Shown here: piece by piece, positions 1-8,075 of the stretch
Position numbering within the stretch: the stretch's first letter is position 1
Layout of the letters: the number at the start of each line of letters is the position of its first letter
Assembly: GCF_031599675.1 (NCBI RefSeq)
Contig: NZ_CP134223.1
Location: forward strand, 5,872,501-5,936,500
Source of the DNA: Paenibacillus pedocola
GTDB taxonomy: Bacteria; Bacillota; Bacilli; Paenibacillales; Paenibacillaceae
DNA length: 64,000 nucleotides
Reading direction: 5' to 3'
Position numbers and translations under genes: made by a program
The notes under the pieces: generated by a model
Seen by the model: only the letters and a program-made list of their open reading frames with translations
Told to the model about the DNA's origin: nothing
Database searches by the model: none

Positions 1-1103
1 CTAGAGTTATTTCCATAAACAGTAACCCCATCTACCGTCTTAATAGTTAACCCGTATATTGGAGAAGTCACATTATCATTGAACTTTACTTTCATGATTA
101 TTTGAAGTAATTCCGTCGAACTACAATCGACTGGATCTACCATGTCATTTGATAATACTAAATAATCTATAATTTCAGCTCTTTTATCTCCCCATCTAAA
201 TTCATTTTGGTTATAACTCCTTCTGTTTTCACAGTTTGGATCTAGATTCTCACTCGTAATAAATTCAATTGTTTCTTGAGAATATTTGTTTTGTATTTCC
301 GCATCTAATTCTCTACTTTGAATTCTCGCATCTGGAGTTTCAACCGTATCATTCAGCTTTTTTTGTTTACCATAGATTAAATCTAAGTAAGTATTAACAA
401 CCTCTTTTGGAAGTCCCTCTTGAATTAATTCTCCTTGATTAATCAAATACGCATAGTCACAATGTCTTATTAGCAACTCGGTTGCATGTGTAACAAAGAG
501 GATAGTTTTCCCTCGTTCCTGAAACTCCTTAAACTTACGAAAACACTTACTTTGAAAACGCACATCCCCTACAGCCAAAGCTTCATCAACAATAAGTATA
601 TCAGGATCTGTATGAACTGCAGTAGCGAATGCTAATCTAAGGAACATGCCACTTGAGTAGGTCTTAACCGGTTGATCAATAAAGTGACCTATTTCTGCAA
701 ACTGTTCTATATCACTAAATCTATCATTAATCTCTTCTTTAGTTAAACCTAATATTGTCGCATTCATATACACATTCTCTCTTCCGGTGAATTCCGGATT
801 AAAACCAGAACCTAATTCCAATAACGCTGCAATTCTACCATTAACTTCAATTTTACCGCTAGTAGCCTTTAAAATACCTGTAATTATTTGTAGCAAAGTG
901 CTTTTCCCGGAACCATTTTGCCCTATTAATCCAATAGTCTTCCCTTTTGGAATATTTATACTAATATTATTCAAGGCATTAACTTCATTAACTTTCTTCC
1001 AGTTTTTAAATAACGAAGAAACCATTCTATCAGCAGGACTATTGTATAAATAATACTTTTTACTTATATTTTTTATTTCTATTGCATTATTCTCAGATAA
1101 CAT
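1..1103 (-). CDS. Polysaccharide/teichoic acid ABC exporter ATPase, Wzt-like (C-terminus beyond window)
   Basis: ATP-binding subunit of an exporter for lipid-linked cell-surface polysaccharide or teichoic acid. Reading the minus strand from the ATG at 1103 gives an uninterrupted frame to base 1. Walker A (GQNGSGKST, residues about 61-69), the signature YSSGMFLRLAFA (about 150-160) and Walker B ILIVDEAL are all visible. After the ATPase domain come over 130 further residues, including a stretch near the window edge (YGLTIKTVDGVTVYGNNS) that resembles the C-terminal carbohydrate-binding domain of Wzt. TagH-type teichoic acid ATPases are the other option, but the C-terminal domain favours Wzt. 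The start overlaps the end of the permease gene by 11 bases, so the two are translationally coupled. The 3' end lies outside the window. Confidence 0.9.
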   Translation of the reverse strand, partial: MLSENNAIEIKNISKKYYLYNSPADRMVSSLFKNWKKVNEVNALNNISINIPKGKTIGLIGQNGSGKSTLLQIITGILKATSGKIEVNGRIAALLELGSGFNPEFTGRENVYMNATILGLTKEEINDRFSDIEQFAEIGHFIDQPVKTYSSGMFLRLAFATAVHTDPDILIVDEALAVGDVRFQSKCFRKFKEFQERGKTILFVTHATELLIRHCDYAYLINQGELIQEGLPKEVVNTYLDLIYGKQKKLNDTVETPDARIQSRELDAEIQNKYSQETIEFITSENLDPNCENRRSYNQNEFRWGDKRAEIIDYLVLSNDMVDPVDCSSTELLQIIMKVKFNDNVTSPIYGLTIKTVDGVTVYGNNS

Positions 1104-1890
1104 CTGCAAAGGCTCCTTTCAACTTTGTAAAAAAGTAATACCCGCCAACAAAAACCACAAGTGATATAGAGGTCATATTGGCCCATTGCATCCAGTTTGG
1201 TATTTCGCCCCATAATACAACTTCTCTCATCTGCTGTATCACTATTCCAAGAGGATTAAAATTATAGATACCTTTCAAATATTCCGGAACATTTTCTACT
1301 GAATAAAAAACAGGCGATAGGAAAAGTACAATTTGAAGAATTAGAGTAACAATATAATTTGTGTCCTTAAAAAAGACGCCTAACGCAGCTAAAAACCAAG
1401 CCAGTCCCATTGACAATAAAATGATTGGGAATAAAACAACTGGAATTAGAAGAATAGTCCAAGATAAGGCTTGTCCCAAAAAAATGTTCATTATCATCAG
1501 TACAATTAAACTTATAAGCCCATTAAATAAAGCTGTTAACATTAAAACAACAACCAGTATTTCAAGCGGAAAAATTATTTTTTTCACATAATTAACATTC
1601 GATTGGATAATCGTAGCTGACCGACTCAAAACTTCTGAAAATAAGTTATATACAATCATCCCGGTAAAAAGTGTTAATCCAAAAATAAACGTACTTTCAT
1701 TTTCTGTGTTTCCCCATTTAGACTTAAATATCTCACCGAATACAATAGTATAGATAATCAGCATAATTAAGGGATTAAGAACTGCCCAAATCTTTCCCAA
1801 GAAAGAACCTCTATATTTAACCAATATATCCCTTTTTGTCAGTTGCATTATTAAATTTTTATTTTTTAAAATTGATGAAAAAACAGACAT
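1093..1890 (-). CDS. Polysaccharide/teichoic acid ABC exporter permease, Wzm/TagG-like
   Basis: A 265-residue integral membrane protein of the ABC-2 permease family and partner of the ATPase that follows it. The N-terminus has the charged amphipathic segment typical of Wzm/TagG (TKRDILVKYRGSFLGKIWAV, residues about 18-37), followed by about six hydrophobic segments. Length matches the family. The ATG at 1890 is preceded on the minus strand by AAGGAGAGAGA, a good ribosome binding site. The pair would flip an undecaprenyl-linked glycan across the membrane. The nearby polymerase/ligase and nucleotide-sugar genes support a surface-glycan role, but the substrate cannot be told from sequence. Confidence 0.9.
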   Translation of the reverse strand: MSVFSSILKNKNLIMQLTKRDILVKYRGSFLGKIWAVLNPLIMLIIYTIVFGEIFKSKWGNTENESTFIFGLTLFTGMIVYNLFSEVLSRSATIIQSNVNYVKKIIFPLEILVVVLMLTALFNGLISLIVLMIMNIFLGQALSWTILLIPVVLFPIILLSMGLAWFLAALGVFFKDTNYIVTLILQIVLFLSPVFYSVENVPEYLKGIYNFNPLGIVIQQMREVVLWGEIPNWMQWANMTSISLVVFVGGYYFFTKLKGAFADVI

Positions 1891-1903
1891 TACTTTCTCT
1901 CTC

Positions 1904-2221
1904 CTTAATTTATAGATGAAATAGACTTTAGATAGATTCTATGTATTGACATAGCATTCTTAATATGTTGTAACTTAACTTCTCATCCTGCATCCTTCAG
2001 CATCCTTAACTTTATCATTAATAAATCGATATGTAGTACATGTATGATTATATATTAGAATAATTACCTCCAAACATCGACTTCCATCTTTACACACAAG
2101 TTCCTCTTTCTGGATTTATTATAATTTTGTGCACTTTTTATAAAAAGTGAATTAATACTGCCTCTTAGTATAGTCTTTATGCTAAAATATTGTCGTACCT
2201 ACAGGAAAAGGAGATTAGAAC
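1904..2221. other. AT-rich intergenic region between divergent surface-glycan genes
   Basis: This stretch separates the minus-strand exporter from the plus-strand ligase and should carry promoters for both. It is strongly AT-rich. The only element I can support is an extended -10 for the ligase, listed separately. No open frame or RNA structure stood out. Confidence 0.5.
2181..2188 (+). promoter_or_regulatory. Putative extended -10 promoter element of the O-antigen ligase-like gene
   Basis: TG-C-TAAAAT matches an extended -10 (TG at 2180-2181, hexamer at 2183-2188), about 30 bases before the GTG start and just ahead of an AAAGGAG ribosome binding site. No good -35 is present at 17-18 bases, which is tolerated with an extended -10. 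This is prediction by eye only. Confidence 0.4.
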
Positions 2222-4678
2222 GTGTCGAAACCAGTATACGGTAAAAATGCAGCTCAGTCGAGAAATGTTGAAAAAATATCCAGCCCGGTGTGGGCATTGG
2301 TTGCTGTTTTTATCCTGTTTTTGATCTGGACACCGTTCCAGGTGGGATTGTTTAACGGACAGCAGCTGGACTTTGAAAAGCCAATTTATGTATCCTCCCT
2401 GCTTAGCGGCCTCATGCTGCTGGTCTGGATGGGCTTGTACTTCACAAAGTTCAAGCTGGAGGAGCAGCGTGACCTGGTTGTTGTTGCATCACTACTGCTC
2501 CCTATCACTTATGCCTTGTCGCTCTTTGGTGCGGCTTCGCACTATATGGCGATGAATCTGCTGTTGATTCAGAGCATGTATATAGCAATATTCATTATAG
2601 CGTTATATCTGCTCAAGCAAAAGCAACTAAATGTTGTCATTCAAAATGCAATTCTTGCGGTTTCTTATTTTATTGTCGCTTTTGGGCTGATTAACTGGCT
2701 TGGCGGGGCGAAATTTGCTGGTGCTCTGGTTGGCTGGTTCTCTAACACCGTGCGTAACAGCAAATATTTAGATGCCGTAATGACAGACTCTAATGGTCTG
2801 CGTCTGACTTCTGTTTTCCAATATGCGAATACATATGCCGCCTTCCTGATGGCATTTCTGTTTGTAGCCGTCTTCGCTCTGATCCGCTCCAAAAAGTGGT
2901 ACGGAACGTTGACGCACGGTTTTATGCTGGTGCCGATTATCGTATCGCTGCTGCTGACCTTGTCCCGTGGCGGACTTGTCATGCTGCCAGTGGTATTTAT
3001 TCTATTGCTGATTCTGCTTAAGCCCGCTCAGCAGATTCTCTGGATAATTCATCTGGCACTTGCCGGCATTGCCGCTCTGGCGGTCACTAACCCGCTGACT
3101 ACTCTCGGTACAGAGCTCAATACGGCCTTCACCTCTGGTGCTGCTGTTAAAGGCTGGGCTTACCTGATTGTCGCTTCTATTGTAGTAGCAGGACTTGGAT
3201 GGGCGGTACAGCGGTTTGTAGCCCCCTGGCTGGAGCAGAAGCTCGGCGTTTGGAGCTCCCGCAAGCTTGCCGGACTGTGGCTTCCGCTCGGTTCACTAGT
3301 CCTTGTAGGTATTGTTGCCTTCCTGCTGATTGGGACAAGCGTGCGCAGTATCCTGCCAGCCAACATCGAAACCCGACTGGAGAACATCAACTTTAAGCAG
3401 CATAGTGTACTGGAACGCTTCACTTTTTATAAAGATGCCTTAAAGGTTGTTAAGGATTATCCGATTCTCGGCGCCGGCGGCGGCGGCTGGGCATCACTAT
3501 ATGAGCACTATCAGAATAACCCTTACACAAGCCGCCAGGCGCATAACTTCTTCCTGCAGTATTTGATTGAGGTTGGGATTGTCGGTTTTATCGTGTTTAT
3601 TGGCTTTATCGGATATATTTTCTATAAGTACATCCGCGGTTACCTGAAACGTGATAAGGATGACTTTGCGAATGGTTACTTCTTCTATATTATTGCGTTA
3701 TCCATTCTGGTACACAGCTTGCTGGATTTCAACCTAAGTTATGCTTTTATGGGCATTCTGGTCTTCCTCAGCCTTGCCGGTATGGGTGTAGCGATGGACA
3801 GCAGACCCTTGCGCCGGAACTGGAATAAATCAAGCCTGCGGATTGGCTACTTCGCCATCCTTGCAGCAGGCACTCTGTTCCTTCTGTTCCTGACCATCGG
3901 CTACCTCGGATCGAGCAACGCCGCAATGAAGGCTAAGAACCTCATCGGGGTGAGCCAGTCCTATGAAGAAATCAAAACTCCTCTGATAGAAGCGTTGAAA
4001 GACCGTCCTTTCCATCCGGAATCGGCGCTTTACCTTTCCTCTATAGACCAGCAGGTATTTAATCAGACGAAGGATGAGCAATACCTTGAGGAAGCCTATA
4101 GTGTTGTATCCCGCGCGCTTGAGGACGAACCGTATAATAAAGAGCTGTTGAAGCAATTGGTAGGTTACTATGATCTAAAGGGTCAAGGTGATCTCAGCTA
4201 TACCGTTTACCGCGATAATGCAGATAAGTTCAATTGGGATATCGAATGGTATGACGCTCTGATCAGCCGTTCCTTTACCCTTGCATACGCCGCCTATGAT
4301 CAGAAGGATGATACCAAGAAGCAGGAATATCTCGCAGAAGGCCTTCAGGCTTACAAGCATGTAGTTGATGGTGTTGAACATCTGAAGACTCTGCCTCCAG
4401 AACAGCTGCAGGGACGTCCGTTCTCCGTTACACCTAGCATCGCACTGAATGCAGGCAAACTCCAGCTGATGTCAGGTGATAACGAAGTTGCGGCAGCTAC
4501 CCTGAAAACCGGCCTAAGCGAAGATTATAAAGACGCCACTAACCGCGAGATTGCCCGGTGGTATCTAGCTGCACTGAAACGTAGCGGAGGCCAGGATCAA
4601 GCTGTATACGATCTGCTAATTGCAGCTGATGCTGCGGAAGCTACACAGATTGATGCGATTGCCGCACAGCAGTTCTAA
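2222..4678 (+). CDS. O-antigen ligase / Wzy-type polymerase family membrane protein with helical C-terminal extension
   Basis: An 818-residue polytopic membrane protein. Family members join or polymerise lipid-linked glycans on the outer face of the membrane. About a dozen hydrophobic segments fill residues 20-565. The Wzy_C hallmarks are present: SRGG near residue 248 and AHNFFLQYLIEVGIVGF near residue 440, in the large extracytoplasmic loop. From about residue 575 the protein becomes soluble and helical with repeat-like spacing, resembling TPR units, so it is longer than the usual 400-500 residues. GTG start at 2222 with AAAGGAG 8 bases upstream. A terminator follows. In a Gram-positive there is no lipid A to ligate to, so the acceptor may be peptidoglycan, another lipid-linked glycan or an S-layer protein; this is inference. 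Confidence 0.85.
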   Translation: MSKPVYGKNAAQSRNVEKISSPVWALVAVFILFLIWTPFQVGLFNGQQLDFEKPIYVSSLLSGLMLLVWMGLYFTKFKLEEQRDLVVVASLLLPITYALSLFGAASHYMAMNLLLIQSMYIAIFIIALYLLKQKQLNVVIQNAILAVSYFIVAFGLINWLGGAKFAGALVGWFSNTVRNSKYLDAVMTDSNGLRLTSVFQYANTYAAFLMAFLFVAVFALIRSKKWYGTLTHGFMLVPIIVSLLLTLSRGGLVMLPVVFILLLILLKPAQQILWIIHLALAGIAALAVTNPLTTLGTELNTAFTSGAAVKGWAYLIVASIVVAGLGWAVQRFVAPWLEQKLGVWSSRKLAGLWLPLGSLVLVGIVAFLLIGTSVRSILPANIETRLENINFKQHSVLERFTFYKDALKVVKDYPILGAGGGGWASLYEHYQNNPYTSRQAHNFFLQYLIEVGIVGFIVFIGFIGYIFYKYIRGYLKRDKDDFANGYFFYIIALSILVHSLLDFNLSYAFMGILVFLSLAGMGVAMDSRPLRRNWNKSSLRIGYFAILAAGTLFLLFLTIGYLGSSNAAMKAKNLIGVSQSYEEIKTPLIEALKDRPFHPESALYLSSIDQQVFNQTKDEQYLEEAYSVVSRALEDEPYNKELLKQLVGYYDLKGQGDLSYTVYRDNADKFNWDIEWYDALISRSFTLAYAAYDQKDDTKKQEYLAEGLQAYKHVVDGVEHLKTLPPEQLQGRPFSVTPSIALNAGKLQLMSGDNEVAAATLKTGLSEDYKDATNREIARWYLAALKRSGGQDQAVYDLLIAADAAEATQIDAIAAQQF

Positions 4679-4694
4679 GGATCATATTAGCCTT

Positions 4695-4733
4695 GCCCTT
4701 TCGGCTCTATTAAAGAGTCGAAAGGGCTTTTTT
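4695..4733 (+). terminator. Rho-independent terminator after the ligase-like gene
   Basis: A 14-bp stem (GCCCTTTCGGCTCT pairing with AGAGTCGAAAGGGC, one G-T wobble position) with a short ATTAA loop and a run of six T, 16 bases after the stop codon. Confidence 0.9.
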
Positions 4734-4810
4734 ACCGGCAGGAGCTTTAAGGCTACTTTCAGATAACTATCGTATGCTGTGGTCTCAACTTACGATCGGA
4801 GTGAATTTAT

Positions 4811-6619
4811 TTGAGACCTTTATTCTCTTCAAAACGATTTTTATCTACAATTCTCATCTTATTTATAAGCGGATTTGTATTGAATTTTTTCATGCAGCTA
4901 TCCACAGTTAACTTAAATATCTTACAGAGCATTTGCTGGGTTATCCATTTCCCTTGGATTTATTTAATCGGAAGTGTTTTTTTCTTTTTATTATTACTGA
5001 TTTCTTTAGCACTCATGCCAATTACATATTTCGGTCCGGCAATATTTTTTTTATTTTCCATAGTTTGTGGCTTTATAAATTATAAAAAATTAAACATAGT
5101 CGGAGAACCATTGTATCCATGGGATTTCTTGTTAATAAAGAATGCAAATGAAATGCTGCAAATTTCTGAGGGGATTGTTTCTCCAATTGAACTAATAACT
5201 GTTGTAACAATAGCATTGGGGTTAATATGGGGAGTTAGCAAGATACCAAAAGTCAGGACTTCACTTCCTATCCGACTCTTATTAATCTTAATACCAGGCT
5301 CACTAATTACTGGGTTTATTATTGTCGTTGTAGGAAATCAACATTTATTAGCGTCGATCAAATACCAAAACGTGTACTGGAATCAAAAATCTAATTACAC
5401 TCAGAATGGTTTTGTTTTTGCATTCACAGCTAACCTAAAACAGAACATGATAGACAAACCTGCCGGATACAGTCTAGAAGCAATTGAGAAAATAGCCGCA
5501 AAATATAGTGCTGACCCAGAGGATACAGCTTTGGATGTACCGGTTGAACAGCCTAACATTTTGTATGTTATGAGCGAATCTTTTTTTGATCCTACGCGAC
5601 TATCTAACTACTCCTTCAGTTCTGATCCGCTAAAATTTATACATGATGAACAAAATTCAACGCCATCCGGGTATATACTTACTCCTGAGTTTGGCGGAAA
5701 TACAGTTAATGTAGAATTTGAAGCACTTACGGGAATGTCTATGTATTTTCTTAAAGATGGATCTATTCCATATCAACAAAAACTGGTTAAGATGAGCTCA
5801 GTTCCTTCTATAGCCAGTATACTTAAGGAGAGAGGTTATCGGACATTAGCAATTCATCCGTTTGATGAAACCTTCTATAATCGTAATAGTGTTTACCCAA
5901 TCCTCGGATTTGATCAGTTCATCAGTGATGACGATATGAAAAATACTGAAAGAATTACTTCGAGTGCATATATTTCAGATCTTTCCGCCGTAAAAGAAGC
6001 TGTAAGTGAACTCCAAGCTTCCACCGCTCCAACCTTCTTACATCTGGTCACAATGCAGAATCATCTCCCTGTTGTTAACGGAAGGAACGGAACCAGCAGC
6101 ATTACAGTCACCGGTCCTGACTCTTCAGAAGATGCACAATTGGGAGCATATACACAAGATGTTAAAATGAGCGACGAAGCCCTAGCTTATCTACAGGAAG
6201 AATTAAGGACTATTAAAAACCCGACAATTGTTATTTTTTGGGGTGATCATCTTCCAGGTTTAGCCTCAGCTATTTATGCAAACTCAGGCTGGGATGAAAA
6301 CTACAGACTGGAGCATGAGACAACCTTATTAATATTAGCCAATTATGATATCGGTAAAGAAGCATTAGGCACTTTAAGTCCTGTCTATCTCGGCCCGACA
6401 GTCTTTAAGTTGGCAAATCAGCCCCTTCCTCCTTACTACAAAATGCTGAGCGAAATACAGTCTCTACTACCTGGATTAAGTAAAGGGGTTCTATTAGATT
6501 CGACTGGGATTGTTACTAGTCTGACTGCTGCTCAACAGGAACTTTTGGATGATTACCTACTAGTTGAGTATGACATTCTTGAAGGTGATAACTATTCACA
6601 GGACCTATTATTTTATTGA
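4811..6619 (+). CDS. LTA synthase family protein (alkaline-phosphatase superfamily glycerol-phosphate transferase)
   Basis: A 602-residue protein with about five N-terminal membrane segments (residues 1-180) and an extracytoplasmic sulfatase-fold domain. Seen in the second part: MSESFFDP (about 255, metal-binding Glu), GGNTVNVEFEALTG (about 295, containing the expected nucleophile Thr) and FWGDHLPG (about 477, metal-binding Asp-His). These match LtaS-type enzymes that move glycerol phosphate from phosphatidylglycerol onto a growing chain or a glycan. TTG start at 4811 with GGAG 9 bases upstream. Local base composition is AT-richer than the neighbours, as for the exporter at the left edge, which may mean the surface-glycan genes were acquired separately. 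It could alternatively decorate a polysaccharide with phosphoglycerol. Confidence 0.85.
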   Translation: MRPLFSSKRFLSTILILFISGFVLNFFMQLSTVNLNILQSICWVIHFPWIYLIGSVFFFLLLLISLALMPITYFGPAIFFLFSIVCGFINYKKLNIVGEPLYPWDFLLIKNANEMLQISEGIVSPIELITVVTIALGLIWGVSKIPKVRTSLPIRLLLILIPGSLITGFIIVVVGNQHLLASIKYQNVYWNQKSNYTQNGFVFAFTANLKQNMIDKPAGYSLEAIEKIAAKYSADPEDTALDVPVEQPNILYVMSESFFDPTRLSNYSFSSDPLKFIHDEQNSTPSGYILTPEFGGNTVNVEFEALTGMSMYFLKDGSIPYQQKLVKMSSVPSIASILKERGYRTLAIHPFDETFYNRNSVYPILGFDQFISDDDMKNTERITSSAYISDLSAVKEAVSELQASTAPTFLHLVTMQNHLPVVNGRNGTSSITVTGPDSSEDAQLGAYTQDVKMSDEALAYLQEELRTIKNPTIVIFWGDHLPGLASAIYANSGWDENYRLEHETTLLILANYDIGKEALGTLSPVYLGPTVFKLANQPLPPYYKMLSEIQSLLPGLSKGVLLDSTGIVTSLTAAQQELLDDYLLVEYDILEGDNYSQDLLFY

Positions 6620-6641
6620 ATCTAACTTTATGTAACCAAAA

Positions 6642-6690
6642 AAAGCAGAGTAGTAATTCTCATAATGGAGAAGTCGCTACTCTGCTTTCT
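6642..6690. terminator. Bidirectional terminator between the LTA synthase-like gene and galU
   Basis: Perfect 10-bp stem AGCAGAGTAG / CTACTCTGCT (6644-6653 and 6677-6686) with a 23-base loop. It is flanked by an A-run on the left and a T-rich tail on the right, so it can serve both convergent genes. Confidence 0.8.
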
Positions 6691-6731
6691 TCTTATAATT
6701 TCGTATTATTTTTTCATTTCAGATACTAACT

Positions 6732-7622
6732 CTACAGCCTGGCCGTCTTCCCGGCCTCACTGTTAATTATCTCTTTAAGATAATCCAGCAGACCTTCCTT
6801 AAGCTCCTCATGCTGCAGTGCATAATGAATGGTTGTCTGGATAAAGCCCATTTTCTCGCCGACATCATGGCGTTTGCCTTCGAAATCATAAGCGATAATC
6901 CGTTCCACTTCGCTAAGCCGTGCGATTGCATCTGTGAGCTGGATTTCTCCGCCTACCCCTACCTGTTGCTCGCCGAGCATATCAAATATACGCGGGGTTA
7001 AGATATATCGTCCCAGTATGGCTAGGTTGGACGGTGCATCCTCACGTTTTGGCTTTTCTACCAGCCGGTTGGCTTTGTAGACACGGTCCGCCAGGGCAGT
7101 GCCATCCACCAGACCGTACCTGGATACCTCTTCCCAAGGCACTGGCTGAACACCCACGATGGAGGATTTATATTGGTCATAGACCTCAATCATCTGTTTG
7201 AGGCACGGCTTGTCTGATTCGACGATATCGTCACCCAGCAGAACCGCAAAGGGTTCATTGCCGATAAATTTGCGGGCACACCAGATAGCATGTCCCAGGC
7301 CGCGTGGTTCCTTTTGCCGGATGTAGTGAATGTCGGCCATCTCAGAGGATTTGCGTACAGACTCGAGCAGCTCCCACTTCTGTTTCTCCGCAAGGTTGAA
7401 CTCCAGCTCAAATGAGTTATCAAAATGATCTTCAATCGCGCGTTTACCTTTCCCGGTTACGATGATAATATCCTCGATTCCCGAGGCAACGGCTTCTTCG
7501 ACAATATATTGAATCGTCGGTTTGTCTACAATTGGCAGCATTTCTTTGGGCATCGCCTTAGTTGCGGGCAGAAAGCGGGTACCCAACCCAGCCGCGGGGA
7601 TAATAGCCTTACGTATCTTCAT
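6732..7622 (-). CDS. galU: UTP--glucose-1-phosphate uridylyltransferase
   Basis: Makes UDP-glucose from UTP and glucose-1-phosphate, a precursor for glycolipids, teichoic acid glucosylation and exopolysaccharide. The N-terminal nucleotide-binding motif [20 protein letters not shown] and the [15 protein letters not shown] segment are typical of GalU/GtaB. I place the start at the ATG at 7622 (296 residues), because AGGAGC lies 7 bases upstream and the protein then begins [12 protein letters not shown] like its relatives. An in-frame ATG 36 bases upstream has no clear ribosome binding site. It is a single gene with its own promoter and a bidirectional terminator downstream. GtaB paralogues are common, so this may be one of several. 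Confidence 0.95.
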   Translation of the reverse strand: MKIRKAIIPAAGLGTRFLPATKAMPKEMLPIVDKPTIQYIVEEAVASGIEDIIIVTGKGKRAIEDHFDNSFELEFNLAEKQKWELLESVRKSSEMADIHYIRQKEPRGLGHAIWCARKFIGNEPFAVLLGDDIVESDKPCLKQMIEVYDQYKSSIVGVQPVPWEEVSRYGLVDGTALADRVYKANRLVEKPKREDAPSNLAILGRYILTPRIFDMLGEQQVGVGGEIQLTDAIARLSEVERIIAYDFEGKRHDVGEKMGFIQTTIHYALQHEELKEGLLDYLKEIINSEAGKTARL

Positions 7623-7693
7623 GATATAGCTCCTTCTGTCTGCTTTTGTTCTTTGCACCCTAGCTTCCGTAGAAACTTGGCATAATTACATTT

Positions 7694-7701
7694 ATTATAG
7701 C
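7694..7701 (-). promoter_or_regulatory. Putative galU promoter (extended -10)
   Basis: On the minus strand TGC-TATAAT is a perfect -10 hexamer (7694-7699) with an upstream TG, about 70 bases before the galU ATG. A convincing -35 is not visible. Confidence 0.5.
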
Positions 7702-7761
7702 AGTTCAGGAAGTCTTTTGGCAGTAATATTGTTATATATTAGGATCTGTTACTCTTTATAC

Positions 7762-7818
7762 AAAAAGAGCCAGGGTGCCTTCAGGCGCAGCTAATATGCC
7801 CCTGAGTCACCCTGACTC
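7762..7818 (-). terminator. Long hairpin, probable terminator reading leftward
   Basis: An imperfect stem of about 22 bp: GAGCCAGGGTG at 7767-7777 pairs with CACCCTGACTC at 7808-7818, and the stem continues inward to a 9-base loop. On the minus strand it is followed by TTTTTG. It would end transcription coming from the U32 peptidase-like gene, about 260 bases upstream on that strand. Confidence 0.65.
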
Positions 7819-7890
7819 TATATAATAATTAGTACTTTATAGATTAAACTTGTGATTTTCTATTTTGGATTGGCTGTGGCTACAGAGAAT

Positions 7891-8010
7891 GTTTGGACTT
7901 CCAGCCGCTGTTGTCTGCAGATTTCTTGATATATACCGTTTCACGGTGGAAATCCGCAGACAAAGGCGGACGCTTCCGCTCTTCCAGTTCCAAAATCCCC
8001 CTCCACCACT
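7891..8010. repeat. Palindromic intergenic element, REP-like
   Basis: A 15-bp inverted repeat, TTGTCTGCAGATTTC at 7911-7925 and GAAATCCGCAGACAA at 7949-7963 (one mismatch), encloses a second small hairpin ACCGT-TTC-ACGGT. Pairing extends outward through CCGCTG / AGGCGG. No gene uses this stretch. The shape, plus the adjacent GGACTTCCAG and CTTCCAGTTCC ends, suggests a dispersed chromosomal repeat. It might also act as a 3' stabiliser of the upstream minus-strand transcript. Confidence 0.45.
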
Positions 8011-8075
8011 TCTCCTTATTTATTATTTTCAAGTTCAATCTATAGAAGTTAAATATTCCGCCATGCTGCCGGACT

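Noticed and set aside
1944-1980. TTGACA-containing promoter pointing toward the ligase gene
   Set aside because: The hexamer at about 1956 has no acceptable -10 at 16-18 bases and is over 250 bases from the start codon.
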